This document shows positions 51,101 to 59,729 of a stretch of DNA of 64,000 nucleotides, in pieces (the first letter of the stretch is position 1; each line of letters opens with the position of its first letter). Location: NCBI GenBank assembly GCA_041691315.1, contig JBEPUW010000008.1, positions 42,586 through 106,585 of the forward strand, given 5' to 3'. The DNA comes from Poindextera sp041691315. Its GTDB lineage: Bacteria > Pseudomonadota > Alphaproteobacteria > Caulobacterales > Caulobacteraceae. Both the position numbers and the translations under genes were made by a program. The notes beneath the pieces were generated by a model, which had not been told where the DNA came from, ran no database searches, and saw only the letters and a program-made list of their open reading frames with translations.

Positions 51101-52547
51101 TCAGCGACGGGCGCTTCGGTTTCCGTATCCCGGGCCTGACATCTACCACTCGTTCTTTGCCGAGCCGGCGCCGCCACCCGCTGCCAATGGCGATCGCCTG
51201 GCGCTCGCGCGAGAGCTAGCCCCCGCCCTTGCGCCCGAAGCGACTGCACCATGGATGCGGCTATACGTTTCGCTGATGACGAACGACGCCACCCACACGG
51301 TGACGTCGGTTCATGTTCTAGGCACCTTCCACGCGATCATCGCGGGCCTTTGGAGGGGCCTTCTTGAGGCCGGCTCTCGTCCCGCAACGGTGGCTGCGCT
51401 CCGAGCGGCAGTTGGACCAGGTCGCGATGGGGACTGGCGGCGAGCAGCTATCGATCGGGCTACCGCAGAAGGCCGCCTCGACGATCTCATTGCGGTCGTG
51501 GACCTGCATCGGATCGCCTTGGCCTATGTGACCAACAAGAAGGGCGGCGACCAGATCATGGACGCCCTCGACGCCGCCGTCCGGCAGAGCCATCGCGCGG
51601 CCAGCATTTCGATGGATCGGTTCGACAGTCGCCTGATCTCAGGCGGGATCGACATGAAGCAGATCCAACGGGTGATGGAAGACGCCGAGACATCCTTCGC
51701 GGGCGCGCCGTACCCGGCGATCGACGCGACGGTGCGTAACATTGTGGCGACCTCCGCGATCAGCCACGGCGTCGACGTCGATCGCTTCAACAGCATGTTT
51801 TTCGCCGGCCTTCCGTCGGACATCGCCGAATACATCCAGGCATCGAGCCGCGTTGGCCGGAGCCACGTTGGCTTTGTGATGCTACTGCCGACGCCGCAAA
51901 ATCGTCGGGACCGGTATGTCGTTGAGACCCACGACATCTTCCATCGGTTCCTTGAGCGCATGATCGCCCCGCCAGCGGTCGAGCGCTGGGCGGAGAATGC
52001 GATCCGAAGGGTGCTGGCTTCGTTCGTCCAGGCATGGGCCATGACTCGAGAGGCCTGCGACTTTGCCCGGCGGTCTGATCAGACCAAGGATATGACGCCA
52101 GCATATGACGTCGTCAGCCGCCTTGGGGCCATGGCTCGGCGGGAACCCGTCCAATTTCCCGACGAGGTCGGCGAGTTCATCCTGCAGGCCATTGGTTTTG
52201 CCGGGCGGGGGAGGGACGCCGTTGGGCGCCCGAGCTATGCCGAACACTACAGAGCTTTGGTCGATCGGGAGTCGCGAGACTTCTCGACCGCCATGCAGCG
52301 ACAGGAAACGGCCAGCCGGTTCATGGAGTATTGGAAGGACGTCGCGCCGGTCTTCAAGCAGCCGATGACCTCGCTGCGCGACGTTGATGAGGCCGGGTAC
52401 ATCGTGGCGGCCGCCTACGATCCGGGATCTCGCGGCAATAACACGCGCGTCGATCGCGCTGCGCTTGCCAGAGTGATGAAGGCCATTCGTAGCCAACGGG
52501 GCGACGGAGCGGAGACCGACGCTGAGCGGGACGGAGATACAGCTTGA
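48165..52547 (+). CDS. drmA: DrmA, DISARM helicase
   Basis: A 1460-residue SF2 helicase. Walker A is in FPTGGGKSEAFYGTLLFGL (residues about 632-650), followed by AMVRYPLRLLTLQQAQRLLK. A Cys-rich element begins at Cys768 (CPCCGEG ... CFNDVC). DEAH is at 907 in LIIQDEAHLLEESL, and motif III-like IIAATATISNPDRQ follows. The second helicase lobe has IVATSAISHGVDVDRFNSMF near 1199 and YIQASSRVGRSH near 1226. DrmA forms a complex with DrmB that engages invading DNA. It overlaps both neighbours by 4 bases. Confidence 0.93.
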   Translation: MTDGLTSAALAAIDPELKEAVCDALVNLTVRRVSGSDDEGRMIFGRSPRRAIFSGQLLPRFDEAGQEDETSDIRIAALGLDLSMHAGVVGDCTAQPRFSVYIRVLPTWEDLQDPRRGIDIDFKLNRVIQDGIDATIRARRDQLFAERGVDRPNWRDLTEAARAEVRRVRSEIQETVRLEAYAAQGIRLERGDGAIGGVEAEGPDQEGGADSGEPDAQLGGEIDDGAAPRPPIAALLRQGRLIPFALIEPAPIPGKWARLDLDLPVASWPAGASDADLQALEAAYNAELRQAAATQVATWLASDEGQRQVWRNATIRPEHVQDEAAFDAYLAGVRALPIQANEVSPDFTRLTLKVERQTDFLDPATLSVRVTLDNQAPELNARAALLRCNALFASSLTVSLPTAAHQPLRLDRVEPSYRFRHFLDYPAIGLNCGVVASEAGGTTWLTTSWSPRFVQPRIVPRAIDLPTQFSRLADPDFDVEDLLELPRLYGEWVTANVGSLAGQVRQGLNSEDADIESRRLATDEAGQRAEANYIRRGVQLLVESQAAARQLADGAPPARAAELTARAAPWRAWTLVNRSFLQRDGGNVTRGWRLFQLAFILAHIPSLASRMPEFRAFYDQALDEDSVSLLYFPTGGGKSEAFYGTLLFGLFLDRLRGKDRGVTAMVRYPLRLLTLQQAQRLLKLLVHAEIVRKAEQIGSWPFEIGFWVGASNTPNHYSAITAEVPLFTDDDFPDDGPLEEPAAEGQTWVNRARKYRDLRAAYNKVPSCPCCGEGTGLRRYEVEGPTARRLAIICFNDVCSWNQAHGHREPLPFLLTDDTIYARAPAVVLGTVDKLAMLGQHTETITKVIGMFGMARWIGPTGHLYSPRRIDDLRAGPAASGYEPVFPAYRGGRQVFVDPFPSLIIQDEAHLLEESLGTFSGLFDTLLEHVFSELAGAVGDDLHVARRWTGDEWGAPRTPKIIAATATISNPDRQIEVLYQRRALRFPYPGPDIYHSFFAEPAPPPAANGDRLALARELAPALAPEATAPWMRLYVSLMTNDATHTVTSVHVLGTFHAIIAGLWRGLLEAGSRPATVAALRAAVGPGRDGDWRRAAIDRATAEGRLDDLIAVVDLHRIALAYVTNKKGGDQIMDALDAAVRQSHRAASISMDRFDSRLISGGIDMKQIQRVMEDAETSFAGAPYPAIDATVRNIVATSAISHGVDVDRFNSMFFAGLPSDIAEYIQASSRVGRSHVGFVMLLPTPQNRRDRYVVETHDIFHRFLERMIAPPAVERWAENAIRRVLASFVQAWAMTREACDFARRSDQTKDMTPAYDVVSRLGAMARREPVQFPDEVGEFILQAIGFAGRGRDAVGRPSYAEHYRALVDRESRDFSTAMQRQETASRFMEYWKDVAPVFKQPMTSLRDVDEAGYIVAAAYDPGSRGNNTRVDRAALARVMKAIRSQRGDGAETDAERDGDTA

Positions 52548-54787
52548 GCCGCCCCCCATCAGATTCAAATCAGCGTCCCGGTTGGCGCGAGTCCCGCCGC
52601 CCGGCGCGTTTCGGTGGGCAGGACAATGCGGTCGACGACAGCAGCGAGCCGCCGATGATGTCGCGCTCGCGCGTGCAGCTCGCCACATCCTACGCCCCAG
52701 GGGTCCTGCTGACGTGGGAGGGTGGAAAGGGGATCTGCAAATCAGTCCCGATCTCCCAGGACCTCGTTGTCGAACCTACGACCCGCCGCCTGATCTTCGA
52801 CAGCATCGCCGAGTTTGTTGAGAACTGGCAGACTCGGGCGCTCGCGGCGCGGCCTGCCGGCGAGGTGCCACCTATCCTGGCGCTCGACAGCGCGTTTTAC
52901 GACGCCCGCACCGGCGCCGTGACGATCGACCAGCAGCACTTCCAGACAACAGACCCTAGCCGGATCGGCTACGTCCCGTACCCGCTGGTCTATCAGTGCG
53001 GCGTCTGCGGCAAGATCCGTGAATACCTGAACGTCGAGGAACAGAGCCGGAGTCCGCTGCCGCGGCGGTGTGGCGACCACACGGCCCGTTGGTCGCAGGT
53101 GGACGTCGTCTATGCGCATTGGTCCGGAAACCTGGAGCCGTTGAGCCCGTCGTCGTACCGCTACGATGCCGCCAGTTCGGAGGTCCGGCGGATCGATGTT
53201 TGCAAGTGCGGATCTCGCAATTTCACGCTGCACAACAAGGCGCCCATCTTCTCGGAGTGGCGCTTCGTCTGTGACGACTGCGGCGTGCGCCGCGACCTGA
53301 AAAGGCAGGACCGCGACACCTACGAGCAGCTTGAGACCGACCGCCTTGCGGGCGGCCGGCAATATGAATTCATCGAAGTCGACATGCTGCCGGTGTCCTA
53401 CAGGGCGAACTCGGCCTTCTACCCGCAGCGTAGCAGCTTCATCGAATTTAGGACCTCCGATGTCGTTGACTTGCTCATGGACACCCGTCGCGGCGACCTG
53501 GCGCGTCGGCTGGCCCGAATCTACGATATCCCCTTCGCGGAGCCGTCCGACGATGAGGTTGCAGCCGCCCTTCGGGCGCTCGGCCGTGACGCCGAATGGG
53601 ACGAGTACCAGAGCATGGACGACGTGGCGCGCGGGGCTGACGCTCGCGGTCAGGTCGACCGCGCCCGGAAGTGGCGCGGTGACATGCATGCCATGCGCGA
53701 GACTTGGTACGACACCGGAGTCATCCCACGCGGCCAGGTGCAGAGCCCGTTGTTGGGTCGGGTCGTAACGGCGCGCGCCGATTGGGCGCGTCGGTACGAC
53801 CCGATCCGGTTGGCGATCCAGCACGATGCATTTGTCACCGAGCACATCGTCGAGCGTCTACCCATCCACCAGGCCGTCGACGTTCGTTCGCCAGATGCCG
53901 AACTCTCCGACGTGGCCTCGGACCCTGTCGGACTCGAACGCTATAGGGCTACGCTGGACGGTCTGCTGAGGCCGATGGGCATCGAGCGACTTGTCCTGAT
54001 CCGTGGCCTTCCGATTTGCGAGTTCAGCTTTGGCTATTCGCGGGTCTCCTCAGGGCCCATTTATCACCGGGAATCCCAGGGCCGTTCCGTGGCCATGCCG
54101 GTGAGGTTGAAGGCGTTCGACGCGCTGCCGACCAATGCTGGTCGCAAGCATCCGGTTTACGTCACTCAGCAGAAAAACGAAGCGCTGTACTTCAAGCTCG
54201 ACGAGGACCGAGTTCGGCGCTGGCTTGTCGCTAACGGCGTGCCCAACGTCCCGCCCGTAGGCCAAACCCTCGGTCAGGCCTTCATCGAGGGCTACACCGA
54301 TTTCGGACCGTTCATGGAGGACTACAAAGACCGCGAGCGCGGCGCCGGCACCCCAAGAACGCTCCAATCGTACGTTTACTTGCTGCTGCACAGCCTTTCA
54401 CACCAGCTGATCCACTCCCTGGCGGATGTGTCAGGGCTGGATCGCGACGGCCTCGGAGAGCACATCTTTCCGGCCGACTTGGCATTTGTGCTTTATCGGA
54501 AAGGGATGACGCCCGACCTGGGCAACGTATCGGCCATGTGGCGCAACCACTCCGCCGACTTCTTGCGCCGGGCGCTCGATCCCAGGCTCCTGCGCTGCGG
54601 CTCTGGAAGCCTATGCGACGCCCGCGGGGGCGCCTGCCCGGCCTGCATTATGGTCAGCGAAGTGACCTGCATCGCGTCTAACCAGTTGCTATCCCGAGCA
54701 GCTCTGCGCGGGGGGCCGGCCCCGACGTGGGAAGCGGCGACGGCGCCGCCAATGATCGGATTCTTCGATCCGGACCTCGCACGGTGA
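52544..54787 (+). CDS. drmB: DrmB, DUF1998 protein of DISARM
   Basis: A 747-residue protein. Cysteine pairs suggest zinc sites: YQCGVCGKIREY near 150, CKCGS near 219 and CDDCGVR near 244. The C-terminal DUF1998 domain covers about 605-710: LLLHSLSHQLIHSLADVSGL, IFPADLAFVLYRKGMTPDLG and CGSGSLCDARGGACPACIM. DrmB pairs with DrmA in all DISARM classes. Start and stop overlap the neighbours, so the operon is translationally coupled. Confidence 0.93.
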   Translation: MSRPPSDSNQRPGWRESRRPARFGGQDNAVDDSSEPPMMSRSRVQLATSYAPGVLLTWEGGKGICKSVPISQDLVVEPTTRRLIFDSIAEFVENWQTRALAARPAGEVPPILALDSAFYDARTGAVTIDQQHFQTTDPSRIGYVPYPLVYQCGVCGKIREYLNVEEQSRSPLPRRCGDHTARWSQVDVVYAHWSGNLEPLSPSSYRYDAASSEVRRIDVCKCGSRNFTLHNKAPIFSEWRFVCDDCGVRRDLKRQDRDTYEQLETDRLAGGRQYEFIEVDMLPVSYRANSAFYPQRSSFIEFRTSDVVDLLMDTRRGDLARRLARIYDIPFAEPSDDEVAAALRALGRDAEWDEYQSMDDVARGADARGQVDRARKWRGDMHAMRETWYDTGVIPRGQVQSPLLGRVVTARADWARRYDPIRLAIQHDAFVTEHIVERLPIHQAVDVRSPDAELSDVASDPVGLERYRATLDGLLRPMGIERLVLIRGLPICEFSFGYSRVSSGPIYHRESQGRSVAMPVRLKAFDALPTNAGRKHPVYVTQQKNEALYFKLDEDRVRRWLVANGVPNVPPVGQTLGQAFIEGYTDFGPFMEDYKDRERGAGTPRTLQSYVYLLLHSLSHQLIHSLADVSGLDRDGLGEHIFPADLAFVLYRKGMTPDLGNVSAMWRNHSADFLRRALDPRLLRCGSGSLCDARGGACPACIMVSEVTCIASNQLLSRAALRGGPAPTWEAATAPPMIGFFDPDLAR

Positions 54788-55365
54788 CGGCCAACAACCT
54801 GATCTCACCAAAAGCGACGGCGCGCTTCGTCGTGACCTTGCCTCCAGGTCAGAGTCGGGTCGCGGATGCGCTTGCCGCCACCGCCGGCGCCGCTTTTACG
54901 ACCCTGACCGACACACAGGATGCGTTCTTGCACCTGGCTCGCCGGGCCCGCGAACGTCTGGTGATCATGATCCCGTTCATCGATCGGGCAGGGGCGAAAT
55001 GGGCGGCAGAGCTGTTTGAAGCGACGACCGCCGCCAAACGAGTATTGATCCTCCGCGACCGCGGCCAGCTCCTTGGATTGGGAACAGCGGCGTCCAGGCT
55101 AGAAGCGAGCTTAAGCGAAATCCTCGACTACAACTTTGTCCCCGACAATGGCCGCTCAGGAACCGGTGAGACCTTCCACGCGAAGATCGTCCTAGCCGAC
55201 GGCGTCGCCGCCTATGTTGGATCGGCCAACCTGTTGCGGCGGTCGCGTGAGTCAAATCTAGAGTGCGGGATGCTTCTCGAAGGACCAGCGGTCCAATCGA
55301 TCAACGTGCTGATCAACGCGGTTTTGGCGACTTTTTCCGAGCCAGTGCCATCGGTCCTACGATGA
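54784..55365 (+). CDS. drmC: DrmC, phospholipase D-like protein of DISARM
   Basis: A 193-residue protein starting with GTG at 54784, which overlaps the drmB stop (ggtgac). It has a single HKD-type motif, FHAKIVLADGVAAYVGSANL with His132, plus the upstream strand ERLVIMIPFIDRAGAKWAAE. One HKD motif suggests it dimerises to build the active site. DrmC is present in both DISARM classes but reported as dispensable in the studied case. It is the last gene of the operon and converges on the ABC-3C genes. Confidence 0.9.
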   Translation: MTANNLISPKATARFVVTLPPGQSRVADALAATAGAAFTTLTDTQDAFLHLARRARERLVIMIPFIDRAGAKWAAELFEATTAAKRVLILRDRGQLLGLGTAASRLEASLSEILDYNFVPDNGRSGTGETFHAKIVLADGVAAYVGSANLLRRSRESNLECGMLLEGPAVQSINVLINAVLATFSEPVPSVLR

Positions 55366-55484
55366 CAATCCCAAGAACCGATTCTCGCGGTGCCAGTGCA
55401 AGCACCGCGGTTACGGTCGAGGTGCTTGTGCCTTGAACGTCGAGAATCTCCAGCTCGGTGGCGCCGAACCGCCCGAGCAGGGTT

Positions 55485-57230
55485 TTAGTATCTGAAGCCG
55501 AGAAGGCTCCCGCTCGGATCCGTGTCGGTCAGTCGAAGCCGAACCGAGCCTTTGTGATCAAAGCCTGACGAAAAGTCATTGCTTGGGACCATGTCCGTGT
55601 TCAGCGCGCAGATGTACTGGAACTTATACTTTTCGGCCATTTCGGCGGCGAGCTCGAGGGCGTGGGCACGCTGGCGGGGATCGACGCCGTCAAAGATCGT
55701 GCTGTCGTGGATCAGAAAGTCCATGCCGAGACCGCGCTGGCGCGCGAACGCGATCAGCATCAGGTCATAGCAAAAGATCTTCATCTTGCTGATGCCTTCG
55801 CTGGGGCTTCCGGCGATCTCGACGTCGAACCGGTAGCCGGTGTCGTCGATATCGATCACCAGCCGACCGGGCGACTTATAGAGCTGCTCGGAGAAGTCCG
55901 AGAAGAAGCTCAACGCCTGGGACCAGAGTGTGCGGCGCTCCTCATAGTCGAGGGTGGTGGCGCGCTTTAGCTCGACGGTCTCCACCTTGATGGTGTCGGC
56001 CTTCGAGGTCATTTGGCGCAGCTGGACGATGCGGTTGGTCAGCTCGTCGACCTTCAGCCGGGTCGCCGCGTGTAGCTCTTGGAGTTCGGTCAGCTCCTCT
56101 AAGGCGCCCTGTCCGGCTAGGGCGCTGAGAAAGCCCGCGCGACGATCTGTCAGCTGGGCGACTTGTTCGCTTCTTCGCTCGATGCCGGTTTCCAGCGCCG
56201 AGACCTCGCCGGCGATGAAGTCCCGGCGGTTGGCGACGATCTTCTCGTTGAAGGCTCGCGCGTCGGACAGGGTCCTCTTGACCGCGCCGGGCAGCACAAC
56301 ACCGGCCTCGGTGTAGAGCGCCTCCAGCCGGTCAGCCCGCGGCGCGTCCTCTGAGACGAGCGAGTCCCGATATCGCTCCAGCCGCCGTTTGTCGGTGATA
56401 TTCGCGTTCACCAGGGCATGGATTTCGGTGGTGAGGCTGTTCGCCTGCGTCTCGATCTCCCGGTACTGAGGCAGGACCTGAAACGTCGACAGCGCCTCGC
56501 GGTCGCGTTCGAGCTGTTTGGCCAGCCGCAGGCGCTCAGCCTCCAGCTCACCCAGAGAAGCGAGTTCACCGTCGACGGCGCCCGTCTTGATCGCCTGCTT
56601 GAGCGCGTCGAGCGCGTTCTTCTGGTCTTTTAGTTGCTGCCAGGCGGCGGCCTTCTGCCAGTCCAGACCCAAAAGAAACGCATTGTGGACCTGGATGTCC
56701 CAAGTCTTCTGGTTGTCGAAATGTTTGAACGGCGTGTTGTAGGCGGCGGTTTGATTGCGCGAGAAGTAGGAAAGCAGCGATCGGGCGGTCGGCTTGTAGC
56801 CGCCCTCGGCCCCGGCCTCGCCGAGGCCAAACAACGCCCAACCGAGGACGCCGCGCCATTTCTTGGCGTCGAACCCTGGCGCGCCGTCTTTGTTCGGGGT
56901 CGGCTGGATCGGCCAGCCATCCGTCGCCCCTTCGATCGCGAAGAAGCCCGGGACATCGGTCGCGCGCGTGACGGCGATGTCGCATCCGCCGAGCGTCATC
57001 TCGACGGTGAACGCCCACCCCTGGAGAGCTTCGACCCGCAAGCCCTTGCCCGGCGCCGTGTTGCTGCCCAGGCAGAAGTCGATGATCTCAATCAGGGTCG
57101 ACTTGCCGAGGGCGTTGGTGGTGTCCTTGTCGCCAGCGGTCGTGGAGCGATCGGCCAGCACCAGGTTCAGACCGGGCACGAAGGCCACCTCATGGAAGCC
57201 CTTCCGGTTGGCGCGAACACCCCGGATCAT
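55485..57230 (-). CDS. DUF2326 SMC-like ATPase of an ABC-three-component system
   Basis: A 581-residue RecF/SMC-like ATPase. It opens with KGFHEVAFVPGLNLVLADRS and the Walker A region TTNALGKSTLIEIIDFCLGS near residues 38-57. A central coiled coil (about 195-420) includes LGELEAERLRLAKQLERDRE. At the C-terminus FLIHDSTIFDGVDPRQRAHA carries the DUF2326 D-loop region. It is the last gene of a three-gene leftward operon whose members overlap by 4 bases. Together they form an ABC-3C conflict system, the ATPase being the sensor. Confidence 0.88.
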   Translation of the reverse strand: MIRGVRANRKGFHEVAFVPGLNLVLADRSTTAGDKDTTNALGKSTLIEIIDFCLGSNTAPGKGLRVEALQGWAFTVEMTLGGCDIAVTRATDVPGFFAIEGATDGWPIQPTPNKDGAPGFDAKKWRGVLGWALFGLGEAGAEGGYKPTARSLLSYFSRNQTAAYNTPFKHFDNQKTWDIQVHNAFLLGLDWQKAAAWQQLKDQKNALDALKQAIKTGAVDGELASLGELEAERLRLAKQLERDREALSTFQVLPQYREIETQANSLTTEIHALVNANITDKRRLERYRDSLVSEDAPRADRLEALYTEAGVVLPGAVKRTLSDARAFNEKIVANRRDFIAGEVSALETGIERRSEQVAQLTDRRAGFLSALAGQGALEELTELQELHAATRLKVDELTNRIVQLRQMTSKADTIKVETVELKRATTLDYEERRTLWSQALSFFSDFSEQLYKSPGRLVIDIDDTGYRFDVEIAGSPSEGISKMKIFCYDLMLIAFARQRGLGMDFLIHDSTIFDGVDPRQRAHALELAAEMAEKYKFQYICALNTDMVPSNDFSSGFDHKGSVRLRLTDTDPSGSLLGFRY

Positions 57231-57454
57231 GGGGCGGCTCGGAACAGCAGGCCGTCTTCAATGTCGATGGCGCCAATCAGGTAGAGCAGGTTCGACGCTA
57301 AGACGAACCGCTCGAAGGTGCCGACGTTCGGTTCCGTGCGTAGGTCTTCCCAAAGGCTGGAGACCGTCCTTGGGCCGTGCAGACACGCCAGTATTGTGGC
57401 GCCGACGCCGAGCAACGCTTCGTTCTGCGGAATGTGTTTGGTTGGTAGGATCAT
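57227..57454 (-). CDS. ABC-3C middle component (MC)
   Basis: A 75-residue protein (ILPTKHIPQNEALLGVGATI, LASNLLYLIGAIDIEDGLLF) of the small wHTH-like middle component type that links effector and ATPase in ABC-three-component systems. It closely fits the MC6 kind in length and in the ending GAIxxxxGLLFR. It overlaps both neighbours by 4 bases, so stoichiometric translation is likely. Confidence 0.8.
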   Translation of the reverse strand: MILPTKHIPQNEALLGVGATILACLHGPRTVSSLWEDLRTEPNVGTFERFVLASNLLYLIGAIDIEDGLLFRAAP

Positions 57455-58194
57455 TTTTCGAAGACGTCGCAGATTTCAAACAGATAGACCAGGACGGCAA
57501 TGCCCGCCGTCCGGTCCGTCTGCTTGCGCAGGCCACGCTGGGCGAAGGCGCACATTAACTCGAACAGTTCGTCGCCCTTGTGGCCTTGCTTTCGCTGGCC
57601 GAAATATTCTTCGAGAAACCCCGCCTTCAGCCGCTCGGGAAAATCGGGGTCCAACTGGGTCTCGGCCTCGACGTAGCCGGCTACGGTCGCCCGTGACGTC
57701 AACCCCGCCGCAATGATGTGCCGCGCGCCATTCGACAGGGCATTCTTCTTGATCTTCACATCTGGTGCGAGCAGGTCGAACGCGCCGTCGGCGGCGGGCG
57801 GCTGCGTGGTCACCCAAGACACCGCTGTCTGTAGCTCAGGAAAAGCCACCTCGGAGAACGCCTCTTCCATGGCTTGCAGAACCTGTGCTTCGTGCTTTTC
57901 CTTCAGCGCCAGCAGGACATTGACCGGCCAATCCGCCTCTATCTTGTCGATGACGGTGTGGTGGTCGGTACACATGTAGAGGAGGTTGTGAACGTCATCG
58001 CGCTCCTTGTCGGTCATCGTGGCGTCGTAGCGTGGCGCCGTCGATTTCTCGCCCCGGATATGGGCAGCCTCGCCTACATAGGTGTCGTCACCGACCTTGG
58101 CTTCGTAGGTGAGATGCTTACCGCAGCTCGGGAATGCGCAGACCCCTCCGCTTCTGAAGGCCAGGATGATCCGCGTCGGGTAGCTAGCGGCCAT
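57451..58194 (-). CDS. HNH nuclease effector of the ABC-3C system
   Basis: A 247-residue protein. The HNH nuclease region is at the N-terminus: RSGGVCAFPSCGKHL, then VGEAAHIRGEKSTAPRYDAT and VHNLLYMCTDHHTVID, giving the Cys pair, AHI and HH signatures. The C-terminal domain (residues 150-247, ARHIIAAGLTSRATVAGYVE, DELFELMCAFAQRGL) fits the ABC-3C C-terminal domain. The ATG at 58194 is chosen because the longer frame to 58320 adds only low-complexity sequence. On activation it probably cleaves invader or cellular DNA. Confidence 0.87.
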   Translation of the reverse strand: MAASYPTRIILAFRSGGVCAFPSCGKHLTYEAKVGDDTYVGEAAHIRGEKSTAPRYDATMTDKERDDVHNLLYMCTDHHTVIDKIEADWPVNVLLALKEKHEAQVLQAMEEAFSEVAFPELQTAVSWVTTQPPAADGAFDLLAPDVKIKKNALSNGARHIIAAGLTSRATVAGYVEAETQLDPDFPERLKAGFLEEYFGQRKQGHKGDELFELMCAFAQRGLRKQTDRTAGIAVLVYLFEICDVFEK

Positions 58195-58630
58195 CGCCCA
58201 TAACCTTGATCCTCGCCGCACGCAGCCTGGCCTGGATCGCCTGAAGGCCAGCGGTTGCGGCGATGACGTCCAATTTGAGGTCCTTCCCCAAGCGCAGAAG
58301 CCCCGTGATTTCCGGCGCACGCGTCCTGTGTGCGGCGCGAATCCGCGGTCCGCAAGCCCAGGCGTTGTGATGGCAGCGAGCCCTCCGACCTGCAGCCCCT
58401 AGAGATCCACCTGCATATGCGTCCACCACGCGATGCGATCATTTGGGTCGAATATCCGCACAGTAGGGCCGCCCCATCTCACAGGGGCCATGGCGGCGGC
58501 TTATGGAGGAGTAGGCGCTGGACGGATCATCCAAGGCGCCCGTTTTTGGCTCGATGAGTCCCGAAATTAACCCGAAAATAACACGCGAGAAGGCTTCTTA
58601 TCGCGTGTAATCTGCCGCCCCGGAGCCCAC
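58195..58630. other. Intergenic region between ABC-3C and integrase
   Basis: No convincing gene is seen. On the minus strand the last 40 codons of a frame ending at 58184 read protein-like (LLRLGKDLKLDVIAATAGLQ), but I found no credible start, so it may be a relic or a short leader gene. At 58590-58611 the sequence acacgcgagaag ... ttatcgcgtgt contains an inverted repeat (acacgcga / tcgcgtgt) just before the integrase start, possibly an operator or recombinase site. Confidence 0.4.
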
Positions 58631-59596
58631 GTGGACTTGCCCCAATCCAAGCCGCCGACCGCCCGCGCCGCCATGGCGATGGCCAAGGCCCAGGCCTACC
58701 AAGACGCCGCCGATGCGCCGGCGACATTGCGCGCTTACGCCTCCGACCTGAAGAACTACGAAGCCTGGTGCGCGCGCCACAGCTTGGTCGCTCTTCCGGC
58801 GACCCCTGAAGTGGTCGGCGCCTATCTGGCGGCCGCGGGCGAAGGCTACGCCATGCAGACCCTACGTCGGCGCGTGGCGGCCATCGCCCGGGCCTCCGGC
58901 GTCACCGGCCATCCGCTCGACACCAAGCATCCGGCCATCCGCGAGACCCTACGCGGCATCGGCCGCACCCACGGCAGCCGCGGCCGCCGCTCGGCCGCGC
59001 TAACCACAGTGGAGCTCAGGAAGCTGAGCCGCGTCTGCGAGCCAGGCCTGGCCGGTGACCGCGACCGGGCGCTGCTGCTGACCGGTTTTGCCGGCGCGCT
59101 TAGGCGCTCAGAGTTGGTGGCGCTGGATGTGGAGCGGCTTACGTGGTCGAACGACGGCGTGAAGTTGCTCCTGGAGAAATCCAAGACCGACAAGGACGGC
59201 GAAGGCGCCGAGATCATGATCGTCGTCGGCCGCCACGCGGACACCTGCCCTGTTAAAGCGCTCCGTCGCTGGCTCGATGCGGCCGCAATCACAGCTGGGC
59301 CCGTTTTCAGGAAGGTCAACAAGGCGGGCCGCGTCGAGGCGCGTCGCCTCAGCGAGGATGCTGTGCGTCAGATCCTCCTGCGGCGAGCGGCGCAGGCCGG
59401 CGTGCAGGGTTCCCTTGCCGAGCCGGTCAGTCCTCACGGTTTGCGGGCTGGCTTCGTCACGACAGCCTACCGCAATGGCGTGCCCGACGAGGAGATCATG
59501 GGTCATACCCGCCACCGGAGCCTGACCACCATGCGCAGCTACGTGCGGCGGGCCAAGCTCAGCCAGGGCAGTCCGGCGGGGAAACTTGGCCTCTGA
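58631..59596 (+). CDS. Tyrosine recombinase / integrase
   Basis: A 321-residue XerC/D-like recombinase starting with GTG at 58631. The SAM-like N-terminal domain (DAPATLRAYASDLKNYEAWC) precedes the catalytic domain. Catalytic residues are Arg158 in GALRRSEL, Lys in the LLEKSKTDK beta hairpin, H269-x-x-R272 in SPHGLRAGF, His292 in GHTRHRS and Tyr304 in MRSYVRR, so the site is complete. It sits at the right edge of the defence cargo and is the best candidate for the enzyme that integrates the element. No tRNA is visible next to it. Confidence 0.93.
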   Translation: MDLPQSKPPTARAAMAMAKAQAYQDAADAPATLRAYASDLKNYEAWCARHSLVALPATPEVVGAYLAAAGEGYAMQTLRRRVAAIARASGVTGHPLDTKHPAIRETLRGIGRTHGSRGRRSAALTTVELRKLSRVCEPGLAGDRDRALLLTGFAGALRRSELVALDVERLTWSNDGVKLLLEKSKTDKDGEGAEIMIVVGRHADTCPVKALRRWLDAAAITAGPVFRKVNKAGRVEARRLSEDAVRQILLRRAAQAGVQGSLAEPVSPHGLRAGFVTTAYRNGVPDEEIMGHTRHRSLTTMRSYVRRAKLSQGSPAGKLGL

Positions 59597-59729
59597 TACG
59601 CGCTATCGGGATTGGATGAAAACCCACAATTCTCGCTCAGCACGGCAACCAGTCGCCCAGCCGATCAGAGCGCCAGCACCTCGCTATCTCCTGCCCAGGT
59701 ACCATGCGATGATCTCCTTCGAAGGCGTC

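Noticed and set aside
58184..58429. Minus-strand frame of about 81 codons before the HNH gene
   Set aside because: The last 40 codons look protein-like, but no credible start exists and the first half is low-complexity. Kept only as a note in the intergenic entry.
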